Assembly (NCBI RefSeq): GCF_900114215.1
Contig: NZ_FOSG01000005.1
Location: forward strand, 310,001-374,000
Direction: 5' to 3'
DNA length: 64,000 bases
Source of the DNA: Streptomyces mangrovi
GTDB lineage: Bacteria; Actinomycetota; Actinomycetes; Streptomycetales; Streptomycetaceae
Position numbers and translations under genes: made by a program. This document shows positions 35,409-44,028 of this stretch, in pieces. The notes beneath the pieces are model-generated. The model was not told where the DNA came from. It saw only the letters and a list, made by a program, of their open reading frames with translations, and searched no databases. Numbering within the stretch: the stretch's first letter is position 1; each line of letters begins with the position of its first letter.

Positions 35409-37475
35409 CTAGTCCCCATTCTTCCCCGCCAGCCCCTTGGCACGGTTGTTCCCGTCGTACGCCGCTCCGCCTATCTCGTGCTGCAGACTGTATTCCGTTC
35501 CCGCGTCAGGGTGGTCGGGGTTGGCTTCGGCCCACAGTTGCGCCAGTGCTTTGAGCTGTATCTCGCGCACCCGGAAGTTCTCCCCGTTCTCCCGGCTGAT
35601 CTCGTCGTCGATGCGCCTCTGCTCCTCCAATTGCCAGGAGTACGCCATCGCGTCCACACCGCGCTGGGCCGCGTCGCCGACGACGGGGATGAAGTTCGCC
35701 GCACCGCCGACGAGGTGGTAGCCCCACTTGGCGTCCCAGGAGGGGTCGTCCTTGTCGGTGTCCAGAGCCTGGTAGCGGGCCTCTTCGAGGAATCCGGTCG
35801 TGTGGCCGGCGCGCAGCAGGGTCTCCTTCGGGTCATCGGGAGTGCCCACGTTGATGTCCCGGCCCATCTCCCGGAGCAACCCCTCGTTGAGGATTCCGTA
35901 CGCCTCCTGGTCGCGGGACACCTGCTTGCTGACCTCCAGCAGTTGCTTCCTGTCCAGCGGGCTCTCGTACGGGTCGAGGCTGCTGGCCGCCTGGTGCACG
36001 GTGTCCGAGTGGTTGGCGAGGACCTTGGCCATGTCGTCGCGGATCTCCGGCGGGAAGTCGTCGCCCGTCGCCGACAGGTACTTCAGTGAACGCTCCAGGA
36101 CCGCGCCGTGCTGGTCCGTGTGCGGCACGAAGGCCGCTGTGTCGTCGTGGGGGTCGATGCCGGTGGCCGCCGCGAAGAGCGCGTCGCCGATGGCCTCGCG
36201 GGCCGCGAAGGGCGGGTCCTGCCCGATGCCGTCGGGGAAACCCTCCCGTTCCTCGAGCACGTACTGGGCGTTGTCCTGCGGGTGCGTGGAGGTGAAGAAC
36301 TCGGTGGACGCCTCGGGGTTGCGGCTGAGCGCCGTCATGAAGCCGGTCATCGGGTCTCGGCCCAGGTCGTTGTCGGCGCCGCCCGGGTTGAGGATGGTGT
36401 GCCCGGAGGTGAGGCCCTGCCAGTGGCCTCTCGGCAGGCCCATCTCCTTCTCCCGCTCGACCAGGGCGTCGCCGTAGTCGTTGAGGAAGTCCTTGTCGTA
36501 CGTGCCGTGGTGCATCAGGTTGCTCATGACCTGGAAGCCGTACGGATTGCCCTGGGTGGGGATGTCCAGTTGCCTGGGCCCGAGTTCGATGACCTCCTTC
36601 TTCCACGCCCGCATGGCGGGACTGTCGCTGTGCGACGCCTCGGCCAGGACGACGCTGAGATTCTCCTGTGCCTCCTTCAGCTCCTCGATCCGCTCGTCGC
36701 TGAAGGGACCGCCCTGCCGGGGGTCGTTGAGGTTCGCGTAGAACTCCAGGAAACCCTTGCCGCCCATGCCGGTCGCGAACCGCTCGGCGAAGGCCGGGTT
36801 GTCCATGTTCTCGGCCACGTGATCGTTGAACCGCTTGAGTTCGGCGTCCGTCATGGACGATCCCTTGGACGCCATCTCAAGAGCCTTCTCGGCCTCCTTG
36901 ACACCCTGCTGGTCCCGGTAGTCCCGCAGGGAGGAGTAACTGTCGCTGCCGAAGTCGTACGGGTGCCCGGCGACGAGGGACCGCAGTACGGCGGCCATCG
37001 TCTCGTCCGCCTGGCTCGCCTTGTCGACCGCCTGGCTGATCTGGTCCCGCACGGAGTTCAACGTCTCCTGCGTGGGCCCGGGGTCGGTGTTGCCCTCGCC
37101 GCGCCGGTCGGGATGCACGGAGCGGGCGACGACGCCGTTGGGCCAGACGGTCACACCCTCCGGGGGGTTGTCGACGATCCGCTTCAGGTCGTCCCGGGCC
37201 GCCTTGATGGTGTCGTGGCCGTCCCGCAGGACGTCACGGATGCTGGTCGCCTGGGTGACCGCGTCCTGGAACTCCTTGACGGTCTTGTCCACGAACGTCC
37301 GCGTGACGGCGGCGTTCTCCCCCTCCCAGTCCGCCTTGTCCGACTTCGCCTTCATGTCGTTCCTGGCTTCGTCTGACAGCTTCTCCAGCTTGGTGACGGT
37401 CGTCGTCCAGTCCGTGACCGCATCACCGAGCTTGCCCAGCCGGACGTGCAGCACGTCCTCGAACTTCGGTCCCAT
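35409..37475 (-). CDS. Large helical WXG/ESX-type protein (DUF6571-like)
   Basis: A 688-residue protein without a signal peptide. Residues 1-100 form a helical WXG100/LXG-like hairpin (AVTDWTTTVTKLEKLSDEARNDM, KADWEGENAAVTRTFVDKTVKEFQDAVTQATSIRDVL). A long conserved middle follows (QVMSNLMHHGTYDKDFLNDYGDALVEREKE, DPMTGFMTALSRNPEASTEFF). A hydrophobic segment lies near 595-620 (LVGGAANFIPVVGDAA). It shares the whole layout with the 725-residue protein at 58908. The family is presumably exported by a type VII-type machine; no toxin domain is visible. ATG at 37475 has GGAGGAAGC upstream. Confidence 0.85.
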   Translation of the reverse strand: MGPKFEDVLHVRLGKLGDAVTDWTTTVTKLEKLSDEARNDMKAKSDKADWEGENAAVTRTFVDKTVKEFQDAVTQATSIRDVLRDGHDTIKAARDDLKRIVDNPPEGVTVWPNGVVARSVHPDRRGEGNTDPGPTQETLNSVRDQISQAVDKASQADETMAAVLRSLVAGHPYDFGSDSYSSLRDYRDQQGVKEAEKALEMASKGSSMTDAELKRFNDHVAENMDNPAFAERFATGMGGKGFLEFYANLNDPRQGGPFSDERIEELKEAQENLSVVLAEASHSDSPAMRAWKKEVIELGPRQLDIPTQGNPYGFQVMSNLMHHGTYDKDFLNDYGDALVEREKEMGLPRGHWQGLTSGHTILNPGGADNDLGRDPMTGFMTALSRNPEASTEFFTSTHPQDNAQYVLEEREGFPDGIGQDPPFAAREAIGDALFAAATGIDPHDDTAAFVPHTDQHGAVLERSLKYLSATGDDFPPEIRDDMAKVLANHSDTVHQAASSLDPYESPLDRKQLLEVSKQVSRDQEAYGILNEGLLREMGRDINVGTPDDPKETLLRAGHTTGFLEEARYQALDTDKDDPSWDAKWGYHLVGGAANFIPVVGDAAQRGVDAMAYSWQLEEQRRIDDEISRENGENFRVREIQLKALAQLWAEANPDHPDAGTEYSLQHEIGGAAYDGNNRAKGLAGKNGD

Positions 37476-37503
37476 TCCTGCCTGCTTCCTCCTGCCGGGT
37501 CCG

Positions 37504-37962
37504 TCAGCGGTAGTAGTCGCTGATGCGGGACGGGTTCATCAGCTGTCCCTGGAGGTTGCGCATCCCGGTCTCGATCTTCTCCTCTTCCGCTCCGTAGCTC
37601 CTGGAGGAGAAGTCCAGGTGGTTGGAGATGTGCGCGCAGGCCTCCAGCAACGTGCCGACCTGCGTCTCCCAGGTCTCCGCGACCTTGGACAGCGCGGCGC
37701 CCGAGGTGAAGTTGTCCCCGCTCAACTGGGTGCCGGCGCTCTTGCCGGCCGATACGGGATGCTTGCCGTCCGCCTTCAGGCCGGTGTGGAGTCCGTGCGC
37801 GGCGCGGCCGATCAGTCCGAGGTCGTCCTGCTTGACGGTGAGGCCGCCCTGACCGCCACCGTCTCCGCCACCCCCGCCGTCGAGTCGGTTCAACCGTGTC
37901 TGCGCAGAACGTTCCTGACTGGCCTTCGCCACCAACTGCGCCCACTCGTCATCGAACGACAC
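37504..37962 (-). CDS. Small WXG-like partner protein
   Basis: This 152-residue protein starts with GTG at 37962. It begins SFDDEWAQLVAKASQERSAQTRLNRLDGGGG, then a Gly-rich linker, LTVKQDDLGLIGRAAHGL, and a C-terminal helix pair with WETQVGTLLEACAHISNHLDFSS. It precedes the large WXG/ESX-type gene by 28 bases on the same strand. The paralogue at 58450 shares the N-terminus, the LTVKQ block and the ACxHISNHL motif. These small and large proteins probably form a secreted pair; that is inference from synteny. Confidence 0.85.
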   Translation of the reverse strand: MSFDDEWAQLVAKASQERSAQTRLNRLDGGGGGDGGGQGGLTVKQDDLGLIGRAAHGLHTGLKADGKHPVSAGKSAGTQLSGDNFTSGAALSKVAETWETQVGTLLEACAHISNHLDFSSRSYGAEEEKIETGMRNLQGQLMNPSRISDYYR

Positions 37963-38061
37963 GCGCCGCTCCCCTTCCCTGCTCGGTTCACAGTCCGCTA
38001 CCGGATGCTTACGCTACTGCGGGACACGAGACCGGATCCGACCGGGTGAAGGGGTATCGAG

Positions 38062-38286
38062 GTGGGCGGTAGCGTGCCTTCCCCGCCCCGGCGCGGGACG
38101 GACGGAAGACCGGATGCCGTCGCCCACTCCGGCTTCGCCGCGAGGTCGGCGCTGCTGGTCACCGGCGTCTCCATGCTGCTGACCCGGAGGTTCGTGAGGG
38201 CCGGGCGGCTGCGCCGGTGGTGGTACGCGCTCCCCGTGCTCCTGGGCCCGGTCACACTGCTGCGGCTGACCGTCCTCGCGCCCTGA
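38062..38286 (+). pseudogene. Truncated small membrane protein relic
   Basis: The reading frame ends AVAHSGFAARSALLVTG ... RRFVRAGRLRRWWYALPVLLG ... LLRLTVLAP, matching the C-terminal half of the frameshifted gene at 61726-62021. The first membrane helices present in that copy are missing here, and the first 20 codons look like read-through sequence. In 37963-38414 I see no other gene. Confidence 0.65.
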
Positions 38287-38308
38287 GGCCGACACCGCCA
38301 CGGGCGGC

Positions 38309-38373
38309 GCCGAAGGTCCCGTCCGGGTCACGATCCGCGCCCGCACCCGTCCGAGGCGGGCCGTGTGTTGTGA
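38309..38373. repeat. Shared flank sequence, left copy
   Basis: About 65 bases (GGTCCCGT-CGGGTCACGATCCGCGCCC ... GCGGGCCG-GT-TGTGAGA) recur at 62152-62213, in both places downstream of the small membrane-protein relic. They mark the end of the duplicated segment. Confidence 0.75.
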
Positions 38374-38414
38374 GAGTTCGGAGGCAGGATGCCCAGCCTT
38401 TGTAAGGTGGCCGA

Positions 38415-39062
38415 ATGTCAGTCCAACCGCACGGTGGAACCGAACAGGTCACAGCGGCCTGGCAGGCCCTGACCGGCTGGCTTGCCGAGCACGCCCCCGT
38501 CTCCCACGCCTCCCTCCTGCCGCCGGCCGGGGAGGAGGACATCGCCGCCGCCGACTCCCTGCTGACGCGGTACGCCGGGTACGGGCTGCCCGCGGAGTTG
38601 GTCGCGCTGTGGCGGCTGTGCGGCGGCGTGGAGCACCAGTACATCGAGGAGAACGAGGAGCACGGGGAGGTCGGCTCCGGTGCGTTTCTGCCGGACGGGG
38701 TGCTGCTGCCTCCGCGGGAGGCGGTGCGCCCGCGACTTCCGGAGCCCGGTCGGCCGGACTACTGGAACGGAGCCCGGGTGGTTCCGTGGCTCACCCCGGA
38801 CGAGGCCGGCCCCGAGTTCGGCCAGTACGCCGGCTCCGGCGGTGTCGGTCACTGGTCGACGATGGCCGGACCGGAGGTGTCCGAGCCGCGCCACCCGTCG
38901 GTCGCCGCCTACCTCGAAGCCGTCCACCGCACCCTGACCGTGGGACCGGCCGACCTGATGGGGCCTGATGTGCCGGGCATCGTATACGGCTGCCTGGTGT
39001 GGGAGAACCCGGACCACCCGGGTATGGACGAGGCCTTCGAGCACTGGACACCGCTCCACTGA
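38415..39062 (+). CDS. SMI1/KNR4 (SUKH) family protein, likely immunity protein
   Basis: This 215-residue cytoplasmic protein has the SUKH layout: an N-terminal helix (AWQALTGWLAEHAP), LLPPAGEEDIAAADSLLTRYAGYGLPAELVALWRLCGGVEH, a central PDYWNGARVVPWLTPDE and a C-terminal region ending HWTPLH. SUKH proteins are common immunity partners of nuclease toxins. It is convergent with the secreted nuclease-like gene at 39118, 55 bases apart. ATG at 38415 follows AAGGTGG. Confidence 0.8.
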   Translation: MSVQPHGGTEQVTAAWQALTGWLAEHAPVSHASLLPPAGEEDIAAADSLLTRYAGYGLPAELVALWRLCGGVEHQYIEENEEHGEVGSGAFLPDGVLLPPREAVRPRLPEPGRPDYWNGARVVPWLTPDEAGPEFGQYAGSGGVGHWSTMAGPEVSEPRHPSVAAYLEAVHRTLTVGPADLMGPDVPGIVYGCLVWENPDHPGMDEAFEHWTPLH

Positions 39063-39063
39063 G

Positions 39064-39106
39064 CGGCCGGGCCCGCACCTCCGGGACAAGGGGTGGGGCC
39101 CGGCCG
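39064..39106. terminator. Terminator between the SUKH gene and the secreted nuclease gene
   Basis: Arms CGGCCGGGCCC (39064-39074) and its complement (39096-39106) surround a 21-base loop. It lies between convergent stops and should serve both genes. Confidence 0.65.
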
Positions 39107-39117
39107 GTTCTTCCGGG

Positions 39118-42100
39118 TCAGGGCTTGGTCATCTCGCAGACGAGTTCGGCCGTCGCCGGGTCGCAGTTCTCGAACCAGGCGCGGCCCGGATCGACTGTGT
39201 AGGCGTCTCCGTCGAGCATTCGGAACCTGCCGGTGAAGGTGTTGCTGAACGGTTGCATCGAGCCGGTGTTGACATACCCGGACATCGACGACCTGCCGCA
39301 TGTCTCGTCCCACGTCGGCGGGTCGTAGCGGGTGTCGTCCAGCAGGTGTTCGCTGCCGTCGTCGGTTCTGGCCGCGACGGTCTGGATGCACTCGCCTCCG
39401 CCGTTCACCCCTGCGGGCATCCGGCCGCCGTTCGCACTCGGCACACCGGGAGACTCGTAGGTCGCCGAGAACGGGAACTCGTCGCAGCTGATCGAGTCCA
39501 CGGGCGGGGTCGGGCCACCTGGGCCGAGTTCCGGATGGGGCGCGGTCCAGGAGTGCTTGACGAACCTCTTCTTCGGCACCCAGCCGTCGGCGCGCTTACC
39601 CGTGTACTTGGGGCACATCACCCTTTCCCGGTTGTCGTCCCGGTCCCATCCGGACGAGGTGCGCGCCTTCGTCGACAGGTAGTGCAGCGGCCTGTCGACG
39701 CTCGCTCCAAGGCCCTTCGACGGCTTCGACTTGTTCTGGATCATCCACACATGAGCCGCCGCGGCCGGGAACCGCGCCGTGTGGATCTTGTACTCCGGGT
39801 AGTACTTCGGCATCACACAGCCCGGCAGGCCGTTCGCGGCCACCTTGTCGCAGCGCACGTCCACCTGGGTCGGGATACGCCAGGGCCGGTCGGCACCGTC
39901 CACCCATTCACGTTTGCGCCCGTCCGGGGCCGGCGGCGGCTCGACGTCGGTCTGGGTGGCCCCCGCGAAGTAGACCGGCAAGTTCATCGACAGGTCGACG
40001 TCCCGGCCACCGGAAGCGTTCCTGACCTCGCCGTCCCACTTGTGGTCCGCGGTGCCGGTCGCCATGTGCGTGTCGTTCGGTTCGCCTCCGTTCATGCCTC
40101 CCTTCCAGGCGAGGGTGCCGTAGAAGTCGTAGTTCTTCAGTTCGACGCCGTCGTCGCACTCCTTGGTGTCGGGGTCGAAGTCGAGGCACATCATCGAGTC
40201 GAGGCGCGCCTCGGGGTCACCGGCGCCGAACAGCACCGAGCGGTCCTGGGCCGGGAAGGTGTTCCTAACCGGATTCAGCTGGATCCAGGTCTTGAGGTCC
40301 CCGCTCTTCGGGTGGGTCTTGACCTGGTAGGCGACCTCGAAGCTGGCGCTGTAGCTGATCGTCTCGACACCGGTGATCGGCTTGCTCTCCCAGATGAACG
40401 TCAGGTCCAGGAACACGCAGGCCTCGTTGCGCGTCATCAGGGATTTCTGCGCATCGCCGTACAGGTCGGGCTGGCACCAGGGTGCGGTGACGATCGGGTC
40501 CGGGTATTCGGGGGCCAGGGTCCTCAGCGCCCTCGCCGCCTTGCGCGTGCCCGCCAGTGACTGCTCCGCCTTCGGAGTGATGATCACCTTCGAGCCGTCG
40601 CCTCTGTCGATGGTGCGGGGTGCGACTCCCCCCTTCCAGCCCGGGGCGGGCTGCGGCGGGTCGGTCTGCTCCGGATAGGCGGCGCCCAGATCGGGCTGCG
40701 GCAGCTTGATGTCGATCTTCTGCTCGCGGTTGTAGTCACGGTTCCCCGCAACAAAGCCGTAGTCCTTGATCGGACCGGCGTTCCCTGCCCTGTCCACGGT
40801 GCGGGTCTGCACCAGGTGGTTGCCGTCCGCGGCCGGTGTCACCGTGTACGACGCGTCCACCGCCATGGTCTTCAGAGCGCCGGTGGTGGTTCTGACGGCG
40901 GACCAGCCGTGGTCGGGGGCATCGTCCTCGTACGGGTCGAGGCGGTACCGCACCTCGTAGGCGTCGTCGGCACCGGTGGTGACGTCGAAGACACCCGGGG
41001 TTCCGGCGGAGCCGCCGCCCCAGTTCTCCGGATACGTCGCGGAGGTCACGCTCGCCGGTGCGTCGGGTGCGGTGGTGTCGACGACGAAGTGGGTCCAGGA
41101 GGACCAGGAGAGGTTGTAGTGGGTGCCGTCGTAGGCGTTGGTGCGGAACTTGTAGGTCTTTCCGTCCTGGAGCTGTCCGGCCGGGACGGTGACGGAGACG
41201 GGCTCGCCCTGCTCGCCGTAGCCGGAGACGAGCAGGCCCTCCCCGGCCGGGGTGGTGATGGGAGTGTCGGTGGCGGCGTCGTAGACCTGGAAGGTGCCGG
41301 TGACGGTGTCGCCGTCGGGGTCGGTGAAGGTGTCGCGCAGGGTCGGGGTCGTGGTGTTGACCGCCCACACCCCGGCGTAGGACTTGAACGGCCCGCCGGC
41401 CTGGCGGTCGGTGCCGTCGGAGGGCCGGTAGTTGTAGGTGACGGTGAGCCTGGGCTGGTTGGCCGCGTTGTCGGCGGAGTTGACCCGCTTCCAGGCCCGG
41501 ACGTCGTCGGTGGCGGCGCGCAGGCCCATGTGGCCGCGGGTGGCCTTGGCCGAGGCCCAGCTCTGCACGAGGGTGTCGACGTCGGCGTTGATCCACCCGT
41601 CGGGCTGGGATCCGGTGCAGCCGGGGTTGCCGCGGGTCTGGGTGGAGGAGTGGTACTGCTGGTTCCAGGCGGGCTGGCTGGTCCAGCGCGAGGAGGTGGA
41701 GGGGGCGCCGGTGTCCCAGACCGTCCAGGACTGCGTGGAGCAGTCGGTGTTGCCTGAGTGGAAGTTCCACAGCGCCAGGTTGGTGTCGATGATCAGCGCG
41801 TCCTGGATCGGTGTGGTGTTCCAGGTGATGAACGAGCGGGCGGTGCGGTAGGTGCCGTCGGGGTTGGTGGTGCCCGGGTTGCCGAGGTCGAGCTCGGTGT
41901 CGGTGGACCAGTCGACGCTCTCGCCGCGCTGGACGTAGGTGTCGAAGGTGTTGGACAGGGCTGAGGTGGAGGGGTCCACGGTCACCGGGTACTTCGTGGC
42001 CGGGTCGGCGAGGAAGCCGGCGTCGGGGGTGACGACCAGGTCGATCCGGCCCTTGCCTCGCTCCACGACCTCCATGTCGACGCGGGCCCGGCGGGTGTGC

Positions 42101-42972
42101 TCCCCGGAGCGCTCGTCCACCGACGCGTCCCACATCACCGGGGCGGGCATGGTCGCCCGGGCCTCGCCGGTCCCGGTGTCGGTGAAGGTGACCGAGCCGT
42201 CCTTGTTCGCCCTGGCCTTCAGCCCCTCGGCCTTGACCGGGAGGGTGTAGGAGTAGTCGCCGGCGGTCGGCTTCCTCTCGATCTCGACGAACTGCTCGAA
42301 GCCGGTCCGGGTGGCCTCGACGATCACATCGGCGCCGGGCACCGCGTTCTTGTAGCGGGCCGTGGTGCCGTCCAGTTCGGGCTCGGGCAGTCCGCCCTTC
42401 CACTGCAGCGTCACCGCCTGGTCACCGCTGCCGAGGGTGACCAGATCACGGGCGGGGGCGTTCCGGGCGGCGCTCAGGGACTTCGCCACCGTGCCGCCCC
42501 GGCCGGCCAGACGCAACCCGTTGGGGTGCCGCTTGGCCCGCACGTCCCCGTCGGCGGCGGTGAGGGTGACATCGACCTTGTGCCACCTGCCGTCCTGCCA
42601 GACCCGCTCGGGGCCGGAGGTCAGCTCGGTGGTCAGCGTCCCGTCCGGGTTGGCCGTGGTGCGGGTGGTGGCCGTGGTCTCGGCGTGGGCCACGACCTTC
42701 TTGCCGGTCTTCTTCGCCTCGGTGATCGCCCACGCCTTGGAGCCCTTGGCATGCCGGGCAGCCCAGGCCATGTCGGAGGCGAGGATGTCGGCCTCGGACG
42801 GAGCGGTGACCGCTTTCGGCGGGGCGCCCGGCTCGGGGGCCGGCGCGGCGGCCGCCGAACCGCCCGCCAGGAGCACGGTCTCGGCGACCAGGAGCAGAGC
42901 GGCCCCGGCGGCCGTCCGGGGCACGGAACGGGATCGGGGTCCTCTGCGGGATGCGGTTCCACGTAAGAACAC
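39118..42972 (-). CDS. Large secreted DNRLRE-type protein with NucA/NucB-like C-terminus
   Basis: A 1,284-residue secreted protein. Translation probably starts at GTG 42972 (GAGAGGACG upstream), giving a signal peptide of about 42 residues (core AALLLVAETVLLAGG). Then come a beta-rich region (about 95-330), a DNRLRE-type module (about 340-550: TFDTYVQRGES ... WNFHSG ... LTVTYNYRP), and fibronectin-like domains (about 560-800). The C-terminal 180 residues contain SCDEFPFSATYES and GDAYTVDPG, resembling the NucA/NucB DNase fold. Codon 3 is TTA. Convergent with a SUKH immunity-like gene, it could be a contact-dependent or wall-associated toxin; the nuclease call is from motif resemblance only. 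Confidence 0.8.
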   Translation of the reverse strand: MFLRGTASRRGPRSRSVPRTAAGAALLLVAETVLLAGGSAAAAPAPEPGAPPKAVTAPSEADILASDMAWAARHAKGSKAWAITEAKKTGKKVVAHAETTATTRTTANPDGTLTTELTSGPERVWQDGRWHKVDVTLTAADGDVRAKRHPNGLRLAGRGGTVAKSLSAARNAPARDLVTLGSGDQAVTLQWKGGLPEPELDGTTARYKNAVPGADVIVEATRTGFEQFVEIERKPTAGDYSYTLPVKAEGLKARANKDGSVTFTDTGTGEARATMPAPVMWDASVDERSGEHTRRARVDMEVVERGKGRIDLVVTPDAGFLADPATKYPVTVDPSTSALSNTFDTYVQRGESVDWSTDTELDLGNPGTTNPDGTYRTARSFITWNTTPIQDALIIDTNLALWNFHSGNTDCSTQSWTVWDTGAPSTSSRWTSQPAWNQQYHSSTQTRGNPGCTGSQPDGWINADVDTLVQSWASAKATRGHMGLRAATDDVRAWKRVNSADNAANQPRLTVTYNYRPSDGTDRQAGGPFKSYAGVWAVNTTTPTLRDTFTDPDGDTVTGTFQVYDAATDTPITTPAGEGLLVSGYGEQGEPVSVTVPAGQLQDGKTYKFRTNAYDGTHYNLSWSSWTHFVVDTTAPDAPASVTSATYPENWGGGSAGTPGVFDVTTGADDAYEVRYRLDPYEDDAPDHGWSAVRTTTGALKTMAVDASYTVTPAADGNHLVQTRTVDRAGNAGPIKDYGFVAGNRDYNREQKIDIKLPQPDLGAAYPEQTDPPQPAPGWKGGVAPRTIDRGDGSKVIITPKAEQSLAGTRKAARALRTLAPEYPDPIVTAPWCQPDLYGDAQKSLMTRNEACVFLDLTFIWESKPITGVETISYSASFEVAYQVKTHPKSGDLKTWIQLNPVRNTFPAQDRSVLFGAGDPEARLDSMMCLDFDPDTKECDDGVELKNYDFYGTLAWKGGMNGGEPNDTHMATGTADHKWDGEVRNASGGRDVDLSMNLPVYFAGATQTDVEPPPAPDGRKREWVDGADRPWRIPTQVDVRCDKVAANGLPGCVMPKYYPEYKIHTARFPAAAAHVWMIQNKSKPSKGLGASVDRPLHYLSTKARTSSGWDRDDNRERVMCPKYTGKRADGWVPKKRFVKHSWTAPHPELGPGGPTPPVDSISCDEFPFSATYESPGVPSANGGRMPAGVNGGGECIQTVAARTDDGSEHLLDDTRYDPPTWDETCGRSSMSGYVNTGSMQPFSNTFTGRFRMLDGDAYTVDPGRAWFENCDPATAELVCEMTKP

Positions 42973-43285
42973 GAACCAGCACGTCCTCTCGACGCGATCG
43001 GTCACGAAACGTGTGCGAACAGGCACACAGTCGGAGGACTGTAGGAGGTTGATCCACCGGGATGAAGGCCACTTCGGGCCAGTGCGGCCGGGCGGCCGAC
43101 CGGTTCGGACCACAGACGTTGAGGCACGGGCGTCGAGGTTCCTCAAACGTCGGAAGGATCACACCCGCTCCCGTCGAGGCCGGTAGGCGGTCTCCTTCCC
43201 GTCGGAGGCGTACGACGCCAGCGGGAGTGCCGGCAGCCCCGTCGACATGTGCGTCTGCGAACCGCTCCCCCGCCGTCGGGCTACG
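42973..43285 (-). other. Leader/promoter region of the secreted nuclease gene
   Basis: This 313-base gap lies between the secreted-protein start and the PglW relic stop. It holds the ribosome-binding site (GAGAGGACG) and presumably the promoter. Lower-GC islands appear at 42960-43060. No gene or clear hairpin was seen. Confidence 0.4.
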
Positions 43286-44028
43286 TCACGCAGAGGCCTG
43301 CGAGGACAGGAAGGCGCCGTCCAGGTAGGCCAGTTCGCCGTCGCCGGGGACCGCTTCGACGATCCGCCCGTTCAGGTGCGGCACCTGGATGCGGGCCTCC
43401 ACCGGGCACAGCAGCCACAGGCCGTGCGGGTCCTGCGCCGGGCGGCGGGCCGCGCTTTGGAGGCGGACCAGCAGGATGCGCCCGCCCTCGTCCCAGTAGC
43501 GGGCCACCAGACCCGCGTCGTGGAGGAAGAGGGCCGTGCGCGACGCGGCGCAGCGGGCTGTGAGGTGCTCCTCCACCCGCTGCCAGACGGCGCGGACGAA
43601 TGTGGCCAGGCCCGGCTTGACGCGGCCCGGGGACGATGCGGCGTCCGCGCGCAGGACCGTCTGCCAGTCCTGCCCGTGCTCGGCCGCGCCCGGCAGCCGG
43701 TGGACCTTGACCGTCAGGGCCAGGAACCCGCCGCGCCGGGCGCTCCGCGTCAGGCGGTCGCGGACGGTTCCGTGCGGGTCTCCGGTCTGTCCGCGTGCGG
43801 CGGGGGCGGGCGGCGGAGGCTCGTGTGCGTCCCCGTGGAGGTCCGGGAGAGCCGCGGGGCGGGCGCCTCGGGGAAGAACCGGCAGGACTCCTCGTCGTGC
43901 CACAGATCGAACCGGGCAGCCTTCAGGGCGTCCTCCAGCTCGACGTGGGTCGGCCCCGACGTGCCGGAAAACGCCCGGAGGTCGGGGAACCGGGCTCCCA
44001 GGGACCGCCCACCGGCCGCGGGCCTCAC
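43286..44028 (-). pseudogene. pglW: PglW C-terminal relic, frameshifted, fused behind jetD
   Basis: Two frames together give a sequence like the C-terminus of BREX-2 kinase PglW. The first starts at a GTG overlapping the jetD stop (GTGA) and reads ARFPDLRAFSG, ELEDALKAARFDLW, SRTSTGTHTS. It dies at 43750. The other frame continues DPHGTVRDRLTRSARRGGFLALTVKV, DWQTVLRADAA, ALFLHDAGLVARYW, LQSAARRP and GLWLLCP. The shift lies in a C/G run near 43797-43810, so a sequencing error cannot be excluded. Kinase and NERD parts are absent. Even with the frame restored only about 245 residues of an expected 1,500 would be made. Confidence 0.6.
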
